Assembly: GCA_041690495.1 (NCBI GenBank)
Contig: JAWLHE010000005.1
Coordinates: 62,001-126,000 of the forward strand
From: DATAAP01 sp041690495
Lineage (GTDB): Bacteria > Pseudomonadota > Alphaproteobacteria > CACIAM-22H2
Reading direction: 5' to 3'
DNA: 64,000 nt
Below are positions 1 through 6,775 of the stretch, in pieces (the stretch's first letter is position 1; each line of letters starts with the position of its first letter). Under the pieces are notes generated by a model. That model made no database searches. It was not told the origin of the DNA and saw nothing but the letters and a program-made list of their open reading frames with translations. The translations under genes were made by a program, and so were the position numbers.

Positions 1-705
1 GATGAACGCCCGATACTCGCCGCAGGTGACAAGGCGGCAGGCGAGCCGGTAGGGATCGAGCCAGATCCTGTGCCGCGGGCCCTCGTTGTCGAAGGCGAAG
101 CCGCCGCCGTCGTGGCCGACCTCGCGCAGCCCGCCTTCATACTCGCTCCAGCGAAGCGCCGCGACCTCCATCGGCCGGACCGCTGCGCCTGAATGGTACG
201 CCGGCTTCAGCGGATTGAGCGAAAGGACATGCTTGATGTCCATCAAGATCAATTCCTGGTGCTGCTCCTCATGCGCGATCCCGAGCTCGATGAGCGCCGC
301 GATCTCAGGCTGCTCCGCGCGCAGCAACGTCTGCATATGGGACGTAACATGTGCGCGATATCGCATCACGTCGGCAGCGCCCGGGCGCGACAGCAGGCCG
401 CGCTGCGGACGCGGATGACGCGGCCCTGCCGCCTCGTAATACGAGTTGAAAAGGTAGCCGTACTGGGGATCGAAGGTCTTGTAGCCGGGTGCGAACCGCT
501 TCAGCAGAAAGGTTTCGAAAAACCAGCTTGTATGCGCCAGATGCCATTTCGTCGGACTGACATCGGGCATCGACTGAATCGTCTGATCCTCCGGCGACAG
601 CGGCGCCGCGAGCCGCTCCGATGCAGCGCGCACGCGCTGGAAGCGCACAGCCAGCGTGTCGCCGCGCACGGCGTCGCGCGAATAGCCCAAAGCGGCGCTG
701 TCCAC
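1..705 (-). CDS. egtB: Ergothioneine biosynthesis protein EgtB, 3' end cut by the window
   Basis: This encodes the N-terminal 235 residues of the non-heme iron sulfoxide synthase that joins gamma-Glu-Cys or Cys to hercynine in ergothioneine synthesis. The DinB-type half shows WHLAH (about 54-58) and HEEQHQE (about 145-151), which supply the iron-binding histidines. The formylglycine-generating-enzyme-like half then begins with the family signature around GFAFDNEGPRH. The start is a GTG at 703-705 with GGAGGA just upstream; no earlier in-frame start has a ribosome binding site. The C-terminus lies outside the window. No EgtD methyltransferase is visible next to it. An EcfG-like promoter precedes it, which suggests stress control. 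The family assignment is very secure. Confidence 0.93.
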   Translation of the reverse strand, partial: MDSAALGYSRDAVRGDTLAVRFQRVRAASERLAAPLSPEDQTIQSMPDVSPTKWHLAHTSWFFETFLLKRFAPGYKTFDPQYGYLFNSYYEAAGPRHPRPQRGLLSRPGAADVMRYRAHVTSHMQTLLRAEQPEIAALIELGIAHEEQHQELILMDIKHVLSLNPLKPAYHSGAAVRPMEVAALRWSEYEGGLREVGHDGGGFAFDNEGPRHRIWLDPYRLACRLVTCGEYRAFI

Positions 706-739
706 GTGTCCTCCTCGGCGGCAGTGATGGCTAAGCCGG

Positions 740-765
740 AACGTGACGGCTCTGTGCCGCGTTCC
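740..765 (-). promoter_or_regulatory. Putative EcfG (general stress sigma) promoter of egtB
   Basis: Read on the minus strand, GGAAC (765-761) is followed by 17 bases and CGTT (743-740), the -35/-10 arrangement of the alphaproteobacterial general stress sigma factor. The predicted start of transcription would be about 25 bases before the egtB GTG. The site is nearly palindromic, so it also reads as GGAAC-N18-GTT on the plus strand, where no gene follows. This is a motif match only. Confidence 0.5.
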
Positions 766-875
766 AAACGCTGTCAGCTTAACGTCAGCCGGACCGTCGG
801 CGCAACCCATCGAGGTCGGCGATGAACTTCAATGTTGCGTGTTGCATTGCTGTCACATCGCCGAGGCGACCGGAC

Positions 876-1862
876 CTATATCCTGCCTGATACGCCTCGC
901 GCGCCGTTTGTACGTTGCCGCCGCCATGTAGCCGGCGGCGTGCCGATGAGTCGCTTGAATGCGCGCGTGAAGGACGCCTCCGACTCGTATCCGACCTCTC
1001 GTGCGATCTGCGGGATCGACTTGCTGCTGTTGACGAGTTCGTGTGCAGCGACGTGAATTCGCCAGTTCGCGAGATATTGCATCGGGGGCATACCAAGCAC
1101 ATCGCCGAATCGTTCGGCGAGCGCCGAGCGGGACAGTCCGACCTCCCGCCCCAGCGCATCGACCGTCCAGGGGTCGCCCGTCCTCGCGTGCAGAAGCGCC
1201 ATCGCCCGCGATACGTAACGATCCGCCAATCCGGCCAGCCAGCCGGTCTGACCTTCTGTCAGCGTCGCCGTGTAGCGCTGTATGGCCTCGACGAAGAGCA
1301 ACTCGGAAAGCTTGCTCATGATCACTTCCGAGCCGAGGCGGCCGGCAGCGATCTCTTCGGCCGCATGATGGAAGGTATTGCGAACCCATTCGCCGGCGCT
1401 GCCGTCCCGCGCATCGAGACGCAGTACGGCAGGCAATGAGCTCACCACCGGATTGCCGACGATATCTTCGGCACCGAGAAATCCGCAGACGATTCGCGTC
1501 CTTTCGCCATTTCCGCCGAGGACGATGCTGGCAAGGCCGCCTCCGACAGGACCCTGGACGACATCAAGGCTGTCGACCGGCGGCCGGTCGGTATCGCTCC
1601 CCAGGATATGCCGGTCATTGTGGGGAAACATGACGGATTCGCCGGGCCCCATCTCGAACGTGTCCCCGCCCGGAAGGCGCACGCGCATGCGGCCCTCGAT
1701 GACGAAATGGTACGGAATGACGTGCGCCGTTTCGCCGAGATAGGGTGCGCAGGACTGCGGCTCGACCTTCGAGGAGATGCACCAGGGATCGGAAAACTCC
1801 CCATGCAGAAACACCCCGCCCTTCAGGCGCATGGTCCTCAGGACATCCGACAGCGCGTCCAT
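876..1862 (-). CDS. AraC family transcriptional regulator with cupin sensor domain
   Basis: A 328-residue regulator. The N-terminal part (about 1-200) resembles the cupin_6 AraC-binding type: HVIPYHFVIEGRMRVRLPGG followed by a PGESVMFPHNDRH strand pattern. The C-terminal part (about 225-320) is a double helix-turn-helix of AraC type with the usual ending, SIPQIAREVGYESEASFTRA then FKRLIGTPPATWRR. It is divergent from the methyltransferase gene at 2005, so it may regulate that gene and itself, but no operator was identified in the 142 bp between them. The ligand is unknown. Confidence 0.9.
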   Translation of the reverse strand: MDALSDVLRTMRLKGGVFLHGEFSDPWCISSKVEPQSCAPYLGETAHVIPYHFVIEGRMRVRLPGGDTFEMGPGESVMFPHNDRHILGSDTDRPPVDSLDVVQGPVGGGLASIVLGGNGERTRIVCGFLGAEDIVGNPVVSSLPAVLRLDARDGSAGEWVRNTFHHAAEEIAAGRLGSEVIMSKLSELLFVEAIQRYTATLTEGQTGWLAGLADRYVSRAMALLHARTGDPWTVDALGREVGLSRSALAERFGDVLGMPPMQYLANWRIHVAAHELVNSSKSIPQIAREVGYESEASFTRAFKRLIGTPPATWRRQRTNGARGVSGRI

Positions 1863-2004
1863 GGCGTCACTCCAAAATCGGCGTTTCGATCAAGAGTGCT
1901 GGCGGGCCGGTCATAGATGGCCCGGCGCGTTCGAGCTATAGCGACCCGGCACGGACGCGATGCGCCAACGCATCCAGCGTCCAGCAGCCAAGGGAGGCTT
2001 GTAG

Positions 2005-3057
2005 ATGAATGAGGAAAAACTCACATCGTTGGTCGGTCAAGTGCTGAACGACCTCGGCGGCGCATTCAGTATCGGTCTGGTGCGAATTGGCTCGGCGCTC
2101 GGCCTGTACCGAACCTTGCTCGCGGGAGGTCCGATGACGTCGTCGGAGCTGGCTCTGAATTCGGGCATCCACGAGCGCTACGTCCGGGAGTGGCTGGCGC
2201 ATCAAGCAGCGTCGAACTACGTGACTTACGACCCCAAGGCAAAGACGTTTGCGATGTTTCCCGAGCAGGCGGCGATCCTCGGAGACAAGGACAGTCCGGT
2301 ATACCTGGCTGACGCCTTCGAAGCGGCGGCCGCCTATTCCGAGGACACGCCGAAAATCCAGTCCGCATTCAGGAAGGGCAGCGGTGTCGGATGGGCCAAC
2401 CGGACGGGCTGCCTGTTCTGCGCCATCGCCCGGTTCTTCCGGCCCGGATACCAGGCCAACATCGTCGAGAACTGGCTCCCTGCTTTGGACGGCGTGGTCG
2501 AAAAGCTCCGGCGCGGAGCGCGCGTTGCCGATGTCGGATGCGGTCACGGATATTCCACGCTGATGATGGCCAAGGCGTTTCCGAACTCGGAGTTTGTCGG
2601 ATTCGACTTCCATTCGGCCTCGATCGACGACGCGCGGCGGCATGCAAAGAAGCACAACGCAGCCGGCAATGTCCGGTTCGAGATCAGCTCGGCCAAGGCG
2701 TACCCGGGCGAGAACTACGATCTCGTCACGTTCTTCGATTGCCTGCACGACATGGGCGATCCGGTCGGCGCCGCAGCGCATGTGCGCCGTTCGCTCCGAC
2801 CCGACGGCACATGGATGATCGTGGAGCCGTTCGCGCACGACAACCTGGAGGATAATCTGAATCCCGTCGGCCGCCTGTATTATGCGGCATCGACCCTGGT
2901 TTGCGTGCCGACGTCACTGGACCAGGAGGCCGGCGCTGCCCTGGGCGCACAGGCCGGAGAGCGAAGGCTCCGCGATGTAGCCAAGTCCGGCGGCTTCGCC
3001 AGCTTCCGGCGGGCCGCCGAAACGCCGTTCAACCTCATCCTTGAAGCGAGGCCCTGA
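2005..3057 (+). CDS. Class I SAM-dependent methyltransferase with winged-helix N-terminus
   Basis: A 350-residue protein. The first 90 residues form a winged-helix or dimerisation region (LVRIGSALGLYRTL, then HERYVREWLAHQAAS) of the kind seen in O-methyltransferases and Rv2258c-like proteins. The Rossmann domain follows with the SAM-binding motif ADVGCGHG at 175-182, an acidic strand end (FVGFDFH) and the post-motif FFDCLHDMGDP. The start has GGGAGG 8 bases upstream. It is divergent from the AraC regulator, which is its probable controller. The substrate cannot be told from sequence; natural-product or small-molecule O/C-methylation is typical of this architecture. Confidence 0.85.
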   Translation: MNEEKLTSLVGQVLNDLGGAFSIGLVRIGSALGLYRTLLAGGPMTSSELALNSGIHERYVREWLAHQAASNYVTYDPKAKTFAMFPEQAAILGDKDSPVYLADAFEAAAAYSEDTPKIQSAFRKGSGVGWANRTGCLFCAIARFFRPGYQANIVENWLPALDGVVEKLRRGARVADVGCGHGYSTLMMAKAFPNSEFVGFDFHSASIDDARRHAKKHNAAGNVRFEISSAKAYPGENYDLVTFFDCLHDMGDPVGAAAHVRRSLRPDGTWMIVEPFAHDNLEDNLNPVGRLYYAASTLVCVPTSLDQEAGAALGAQAGERRLRDVAKSGGFASFRRAAETPFNLILEARP

Positions 3058-3120
3058 CCTGTCATTTGGACCGTGCGCCCGCGCAGCCCGGGCAGGCCGG
3101 ATGCCGAAGCTCGACGAGGA

Positions 3121-3159
3121 ACCTGCGGCGGGGCCGTACCGGACGACCCCGCCGCAGGT
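3121..3159. terminator. Strong hairpin between convergent genes (bidirectional terminator)
   Basis: A perfect 13-bp inverted repeat, with arms at 3121-3133 (ACCTGCGGCGGGG) and 3147-3159, surrounds a 13-base loop. It sits between the 3' ends of the methyltransferase gene (3057) and the PEP-CTERM gene (3184). No long T-run follows, so termination efficiency is uncertain. Confidence 0.6.
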
Positions 3160-3183
3160 CCGAGATGGCCCGTTCCTGCCCAG

Positions 3184-3798
3184 CTAGAGCCGCTTGCGCC
3201 GGCGCAACGCCACGAGGCCCGCGAGCCCGGCTGCGAAGATCCCGAGGGTGGCCGGTTCCGGGACGGCATACTCGATGAAATACTCCGTCCTGTGTCCAGC
3301 CGGAGCATCGTTCCAGCCGTACGAGCCGTACTGCGTTGTGCTCGCAACATCGGTGGAAAGGTAGTGCAGGAACAGCTCGGCCCCGCCCGAATTGCTCGGC
3401 TCGCCCGTCACGGCGTTCCAGTTCGTGTAATTCCAGGTCTCGCCGGTGATCCACTGCCAGCCTGTCACGGGGTCCGAACCCGGCAGGCGGAACCCGCCGA
3501 GCCAGGGCTGGCCATAGAGGATGTCCGCGAACCAGTTGTCGATCAGGACCTGCTCTTCGGCCTGCGACGTGATCGTCGCCAGGCGTCCCTGCCGCCCCAT
3601 ATAAGTGCGGCTTTCAGCGTCCGCCTTGGCTTCCTCCCACGTCCACTCGGCGTAGTCGGTGTCGCCGAGATTTCTGTTTATATAGTCGTAGTAGCTGCCG
3701 GTGAGTGGCGAATAGACTGGCGCGGCTTCTGCGCCCGTGCCGGCCAGCGCCAGGCCGAGTATCGCCGCGAGCCACGTTCCGCATTTCCTTGTCATCAT
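3184..3798 (-). CDS. PEP-CTERM anchored C-type-lectin-like secreted protein
   Basis: A 204-residue exported protein. An N-terminal signal peptide (LAAILGLALAGTGAEA) leads into a lectin-like domain (WTWEEAKADAESR, GGRLATIT-like pattern, PWLGGFR, GWQWITGETWNYTNWN). This is the classic C-type lectin fold pattern of metazoan and bacterial WIGL proteins. The C-terminus carries the PEP-CTERM sorting tag: VPEPATLG, a hydrophobic helix, then RRRKRL. Such proteins are processed by an exosortase and usually go to the envelope or exopolysaccharide matrix; no exosortase gene is in this window. Two adjacent ATG codons are possible starts. The second (3795) is better spaced from GGAGG. Confidence 0.85.
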   Translation of the reverse strand: MMTRKCGTWLAAILGLALAGTGAEAAPVYSPLTGSYYDYINRNLGDTDYAEWTWEEAKADAESRTYMGRQGRLATITSQAEEQVLIDNWFADILYGQPWLGGFRLPGSDPVTGWQWITGETWNYTNWNAVTGEPSNSGGAELFLHYLSTDVASTTQYGSYGWNDAPAGHRTEYFIEYAVPEPATLGIFAAGLAGLVALRRRKRL

Positions 3799-3957
3799 GT
3801 CCTCCCGAAGTCAGCGCCCCGACGCTCACTGTGCAAGTAGCGAGCCAAGGCTCTGCGCGGGGGAAAACAGTGTGTTAGCGCGGCACGGCGTGCGTCGGTG
3901 TCAAGGTTAACGACACCTCGCGCCAGGAAACCTGCGTCTTGCGGAAAAGAAAGTATG

Positions 3958-4034
3958 TGGCGCGCCCTGCAGGATTCGAACCTGCGACCCCGAGCTTAGA
4001 AGGCTCGTGCTCTATCCAGCTGAGCTAAGGGCGC
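3958..4034 (-). tRNA. tRNA-Arg (UCU)
   Basis: A complete cloverleaf on the minus strand. The acceptor GCGCCCT pairs with AGGGCGC, the anticodon stem CGAGC/GCTCG closes the loop CTTCTAA (anticodon TCT), and the T-arm is CAGG-TTCGAAT-CCTG. The discriminator is G and CCA is encoded at 3960-3958. Confidence 0.96.
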
Positions 4035-4080
4035 ATCGCCGCAAAGACGACCATACCAGATTCCGGAGTCGCTCTCGCCG

Positions 4081-4377
4081 TCAGCGGATCCGGTCGAAGC
4101 GGAAATTGTCGGCGTAGCTTTTCGGCTTGAGCTTGGACTGGTGCGGCGTCTCGAGGACGAAGTCGATTCCGTACCGCTTGGCATAGGCTATCGCCTCCTC
4201 GCGAGTCTCGAAGCGCAATGTCACCTGCCCGAGCGTATCCCGCGAGCCCAGCCAGCCCATCAGCGGATCCGGCCGCTTGGCGTCCTGCGGGTCGAACCGA
4301 AGCACCCATTTCTTCGTATTCGCACGGCCGGACTGCATGGCGTTCCGGGCCGGTTTGTAAATGCGCGCGGTCGGCAT
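4081..4377 (-). CDS. Complex I NDUFS4-type accessory subunit (ETC complex I subunit conserved region)
   Basis: A 98-residue cytoplasmic protein that begins with PTARIYKPARNAMQSGR and contains the family pattern WVLRFDP...DPLMGW.GS.D..GQVTLRFETREEAIAYA followed by Y-rich, K-rich ends. This family corresponds to the 18 kDa NDUFS4 subunit, found in mitochondria and in Alphaproteobacteria. It is an accessory of NADH:ubiquinone oxidoreductase. I chose the ATG at 4377 because the conserved N-terminus starts there; an in-frame ATG at 4404 would add nine residues. The gene stands alone between two tRNA genes, as accessory subunits encoded outside the nuo operon usually do. Confidence 0.88.
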   Translation of the reverse strand: MPTARIYKPARNAMQSGRANTKKWVLRFDPQDAKRPDPLMGWLGSRDTLGQVTLRFETREEAIAYAKRYGIDFVLETPHQSKLKPKSYADNFRFDRIR

Positions 4378-4430
4378 AGGCGATCGTACTCTCGTCTGCT
4401 GCACCTGGTCGCCTGGACCCGGGGCCCGGT

Positions 4431-4507
4431 TGGTCGGAGTGGCAGGATTCGAACCTGCGACATCCAGCTCCCAAAGCTGGCGCTCTACCAGGCTGAGCTA
4501 CACTCCG
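4431..4507 (-). tRNA. tRNA-Pro (UGG)
   Basis: On the minus strand, the acceptor CGGAGTG pairs with CACTCCG. The anticodon stem CCAGC/GCTGG closes the loop TTTGGGA (anticodon TGG), and the T-arm contains TTCGAAT. The discriminator is A and CCA is encoded at 4433-4431. Confidence 0.96.
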
Positions 4508-4651
4508 GGCCTGAATTCAGGCGGTGCCGGCTGAGATACACGAAGGGCCGGGCTGCGGCAAGCCGATGGAGCCGCATGCAATTCCGAGACTGCGCCGCCG
4601 CGCAAACCCCGGACGGGTCCCGCCCGGGCCGGGAACAGAAGCCGCCGAAAC

Positions 4652-4666
4652 TTAATTGTTAGTTAA
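4652..4666. promoter_or_regulatory. CtrA-type binding box TTAA-N7-TTAA
   Basis: An exact TTAA-N7-TTAA motif (TTAA at 4652-4655 and 4663-4666) lies 116 bp upstream of the secreted-protein gene at 4782. This is the consensus half-site pair of the alphaproteobacterial cell-cycle and motility regulator CtrA. The 273-bp gap between tRNA-Pro and 4782 shows no other gene. Confidence 0.4.
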
Positions 4667-4781
4667 GGCGTTCACCCTAACGTAGCAATTAGGCTCGCCG
4701 AACATTCGAACGGGTCGCATGAAACTCGTAGGCACAGGCGGAGGCGTTTGGTGACGTGCTCTTTAGAAAAGGAGTGACGTC

Positions 4782-5093
4782 ATGGTTCGATTTGCTTTCG
4801 CTTCAGCCGTCGCCGCTCTGACGGTCGGCCCCGTCTTTTCGGCGCATGCCCAGCAGGCCCCCGCCTGCATCAAGCGCGCCGATCTCCTTCAGCACCTCGC
4901 GAAACAGTATCAGGAAGCTCCCGCCGCCGTAGGCCTGGCCGACAACGGCTCGCTGCTCGAGGTTTTCGCCAGCAAGTCCGGCGAGACGTGGACGGTGACC
5001 GTGACAATGCCGAACGGCATCTCGTGCATGATCGCGACCGGCCAGCAATGGCAGGATCTGCCGCGCGTCGCCAAGCTCGAAGAGCCGACCTGA
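4782..5093 (+). CDS. Small secreted protein of unknown function
   Basis: A 103-residue protein with a clear signal peptide (hydrophobic VRFAFASAVAALTVGPVFS, cleavage after AHA). The mature part contains two cysteines (PACIKRADLLQHL and NGISCMIATG), about 60 residues apart, which could form a periplasmic disulfide. The pattern LLQHLAKQY...AVGLADNGSLLEVFAS.SGETWTV resembles conserved alphaproteobacterial periplasmic hypotheticals. The start has AAAGGAG 8 bases upstream. A CtrA-type box lies further upstream. No function is assigned. Confidence 0.75.
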   Translation: MVRFAFASAVAALTVGPVFSAHAQQAPACIKRADLLQHLAKQYQEAPAAVGLADNGSLLEVFASKSGETWTVTVTMPNGISCMIATGQQWQDLPRVAKLEEPT

Positions 5094-5120
5094 TCGTTCT
5101 CCGCCGGCTGGCGGCGCCGG

Positions 5121-5585
5121 TCATTTCGCGCTGGCAAAGATCGGGTGCGTCACCCGGTCGCCCGGCTTGATCCCGAGACGGGCCGCAGTGCCCGCATTGA
5201 GCTCGAGCACGGCCCGCACTGGTCCCCGGGACGGAATGCCGGTTTCCGAGAACGGCACGGTCCGCTCCGCGATATTCACGATCCGGCCGTCGCGCGCGAT
5301 GAACAGCATGTCGAGCGGGATGACCGTATTCCGCATCCACATCGCCACCGGCTGATCCGATTTGAAGTCGAACAGCATGCCGGCATTTGCCGGCATCGAG
5401 CGCCGGTGCATGAGTCCGAGCGAACGGCGCTCCGGCGTGTCGGCCACTTCGACCGAGAAGCTGTGCGCGCCCGAGGCGCTCCGGATGGTCAGCGTGGAGG
5501 TCGCGCCACCCTCCCCGGCGGCGGCGCCCCAGCCCGACGCGATCAGAAGAAGGAGCGCCGGCAGGACGTAGACGATGCGCTTCAT
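5121..5585 (-). CDS. DUF192 family secreted protein
   Basis: A 154-residue exported protein. The signal peptide begins KRIVYVLPALLLLIASGWGA. The DUF192 body follows, with VEVADTPERRSLGLMHR, PANAGMLFDF, AMWMRNTVIPLDMLFI and AVLELNAGTA, the complete set of family blocks. The function of the family is not established; members are small beta-barrel periplasmic proteins. A TTG at 5603 is in frame, but the ATG at 5585 starts directly before the signal peptide, so I chose it. It is convergent with the secreted-protein gene that ends at 5093. Confidence 0.88.
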   Translation of the reverse strand: MKRIVYVLPALLLLIASGWGAAAGEGGATSTLTIRSASGAHSFSVEVADTPERRSLGLMHRRSMPANAGMLFDFKSDQPVAMWMRNTVIPLDMLFIARDGRIVNIAERTVPFSETGIPSRGPVRAVLELNAGTAARLGIKPGDRVTHPIFASAK

Positions 5586-5630
5586 GCCCGCTGAATATCG
5601 CAATTCGGGAGCGAGGGTAAACAGCGACGA

Positions 5631-6731
5631 TCAGGCCGCAGCGCGGGCGACCAGCTCCAGGACGGCCGGGCGCACCGGCCCTTCGCGCGGCTGATCGGCA
5701 AGCATGGTGAACCAGTGCTCGGGGCGCGGCTCCGATCGCCGGCGGTTCCAGCTCAGCGAGCGCAGTACCGCCTCTGCTTCGACCGGCAGTCGCTCCGGGA
5801 TTGCAAAGCCGTTCAACGTCGCCCACACGCCGCTCCAGCAGCGGGCCACGGACCAGGGATTGTAGCCGCCTCCGCCGAGCACCAGCAACCGCGGCGCCAG
5901 CCCGCGAACATCCTCGACGACCGACCACAGCGCGCGGTTGGACAACGCGAGGCCGCTCATCGGATCGTCGGCCAGGCCGTCGCAGCCGCATTGCAGCACC
6001 ACGGCATCGGGCGCGAAATCCCGGGCCAGCGGCAGGATCACCTGCTGCGTCAGGAACCGGAGTTCGGAATCGTTGAATCCGGCCGGGACCGGCAGGTTGC
6101 GGGCATTGCCGCCGCCGCGATCGCTTGCGGCCCCTGTATAGGGCCAGCGGCCGTCCTCGTGGACCGACATGATCAGCACCCGCTCCTCGGCCGCCAGCGC
6201 CTCCTGGACGCCGTCGGCATGATGCGCGTCGACATCGACATAGACGACGCGCAGGCCCTGATCCAGGAAGGCCAGGATCGCCAGCGCCGGGTCGTTGAAA
6301 TAGCAGAACCCGCTCGCCTGGTCCCGGCGGCCGTGATGCGTTCCGCCGGCTGGGGAATAGACAATGCCGCCGGCGCGGAGCGGCGATGCCGCCAGGATCG
6401 ACCCTCCGCAGGCGGTCGCCGGACGGCGGAATACCTCGCCGAATACCGGATTGCCGTTGCGGCCGATGTTGTGGCGCCGGCTCGTTTCCTCATCGACGCG
6501 CTGCTCGGCCTCTGCGCGCATCAATGCCGCGATGTAGGCGGGATCGTGAAAGCGCGCGAGCTGCTCCGGAGTCGCCCGGGGGCTATCGACGAAGACCCGG
6601 TCCGGCAGCCAGCCCAGCGCACGGCACAGATCCATCACCGCCGACACCCGCGGTATGCCCAGCGGATGCTGCGGGCCGTAACGCGATTGCCGGTAGATCT
6701 CACTGCCGATGAAGAGCGGGCTCTGCAGCAT
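5631..6731 (-). CDS. Histone deacetylase family (class I/II fold) amidohydrolase
   Basis: A 366-residue zinc-dependent deacetylase-fold enzyme. The conserved core is intact: THHGRRDQASGFCYFNDPA (charge-relay histidines and the tyrosine-containing loop), VYVDVDAHHADGVQ (zinc-binding Asp and His), QCGCDGLADDPM (second zinc Asp) and the closing GGGGYNP. Bacterial relatives include acetoin utilisation AcuC and acetylpolyamine amidohydrolases, so the substrate may be an acetyl-lysine or a small acetylated amine. The gene stands between the DUF192 gene and the ABC exporter gene on the same strand, with 44-45 bp gaps; co-transcription is possible. Confidence 0.9.
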   Translation of the reverse strand: MLQSPLFIGSEIYRQSRYGPQHPLGIPRVSAVMDLCRALGWLPDRVFVDSPRATPEQLARFHDPAYIAALMRAEAEQRVDEETSRRHNIGRNGNPVFGEVFRRPATACGGSILAASPLRAGGIVYSPAGGTHHGRRDQASGFCYFNDPALAILAFLDQGLRVVYVDVDAHHADGVQEALAAEERVLIMSVHEDGRWPYTGAASDRGGGNARNLPVPAGFNDSELRFLTQQVILPLARDFAPDAVVLQCGCDGLADDPMSGLALSNRALWSVVEDVRGLAPRLLVLGGGGYNPWSVARCWSGVWATLNGFAIPERLPVEAEAVLRSLSWNRRRSEPRPEHWFTMLADQPREGPVRPAVLELVARAAA

Positions 6732-6775
6732 CGTTGCAAGCTATCCGGCATCGGCGCGGAGTCAACCGCTCCGCC

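Noticed and set aside
4632..4660. A fourth EcfG-like promoter before the secreted protein gene
   Set aside because: GGAAC and GTT are 21 bases apart, too far for this sigma factor.
4141..4662. A 173-codon plus-strand frame containing GRIRTCDIQLPK
   Set aside because: That peptide is the antisense reading of tRNA-Pro; the frame crosses a tRNA gene and is spurious.
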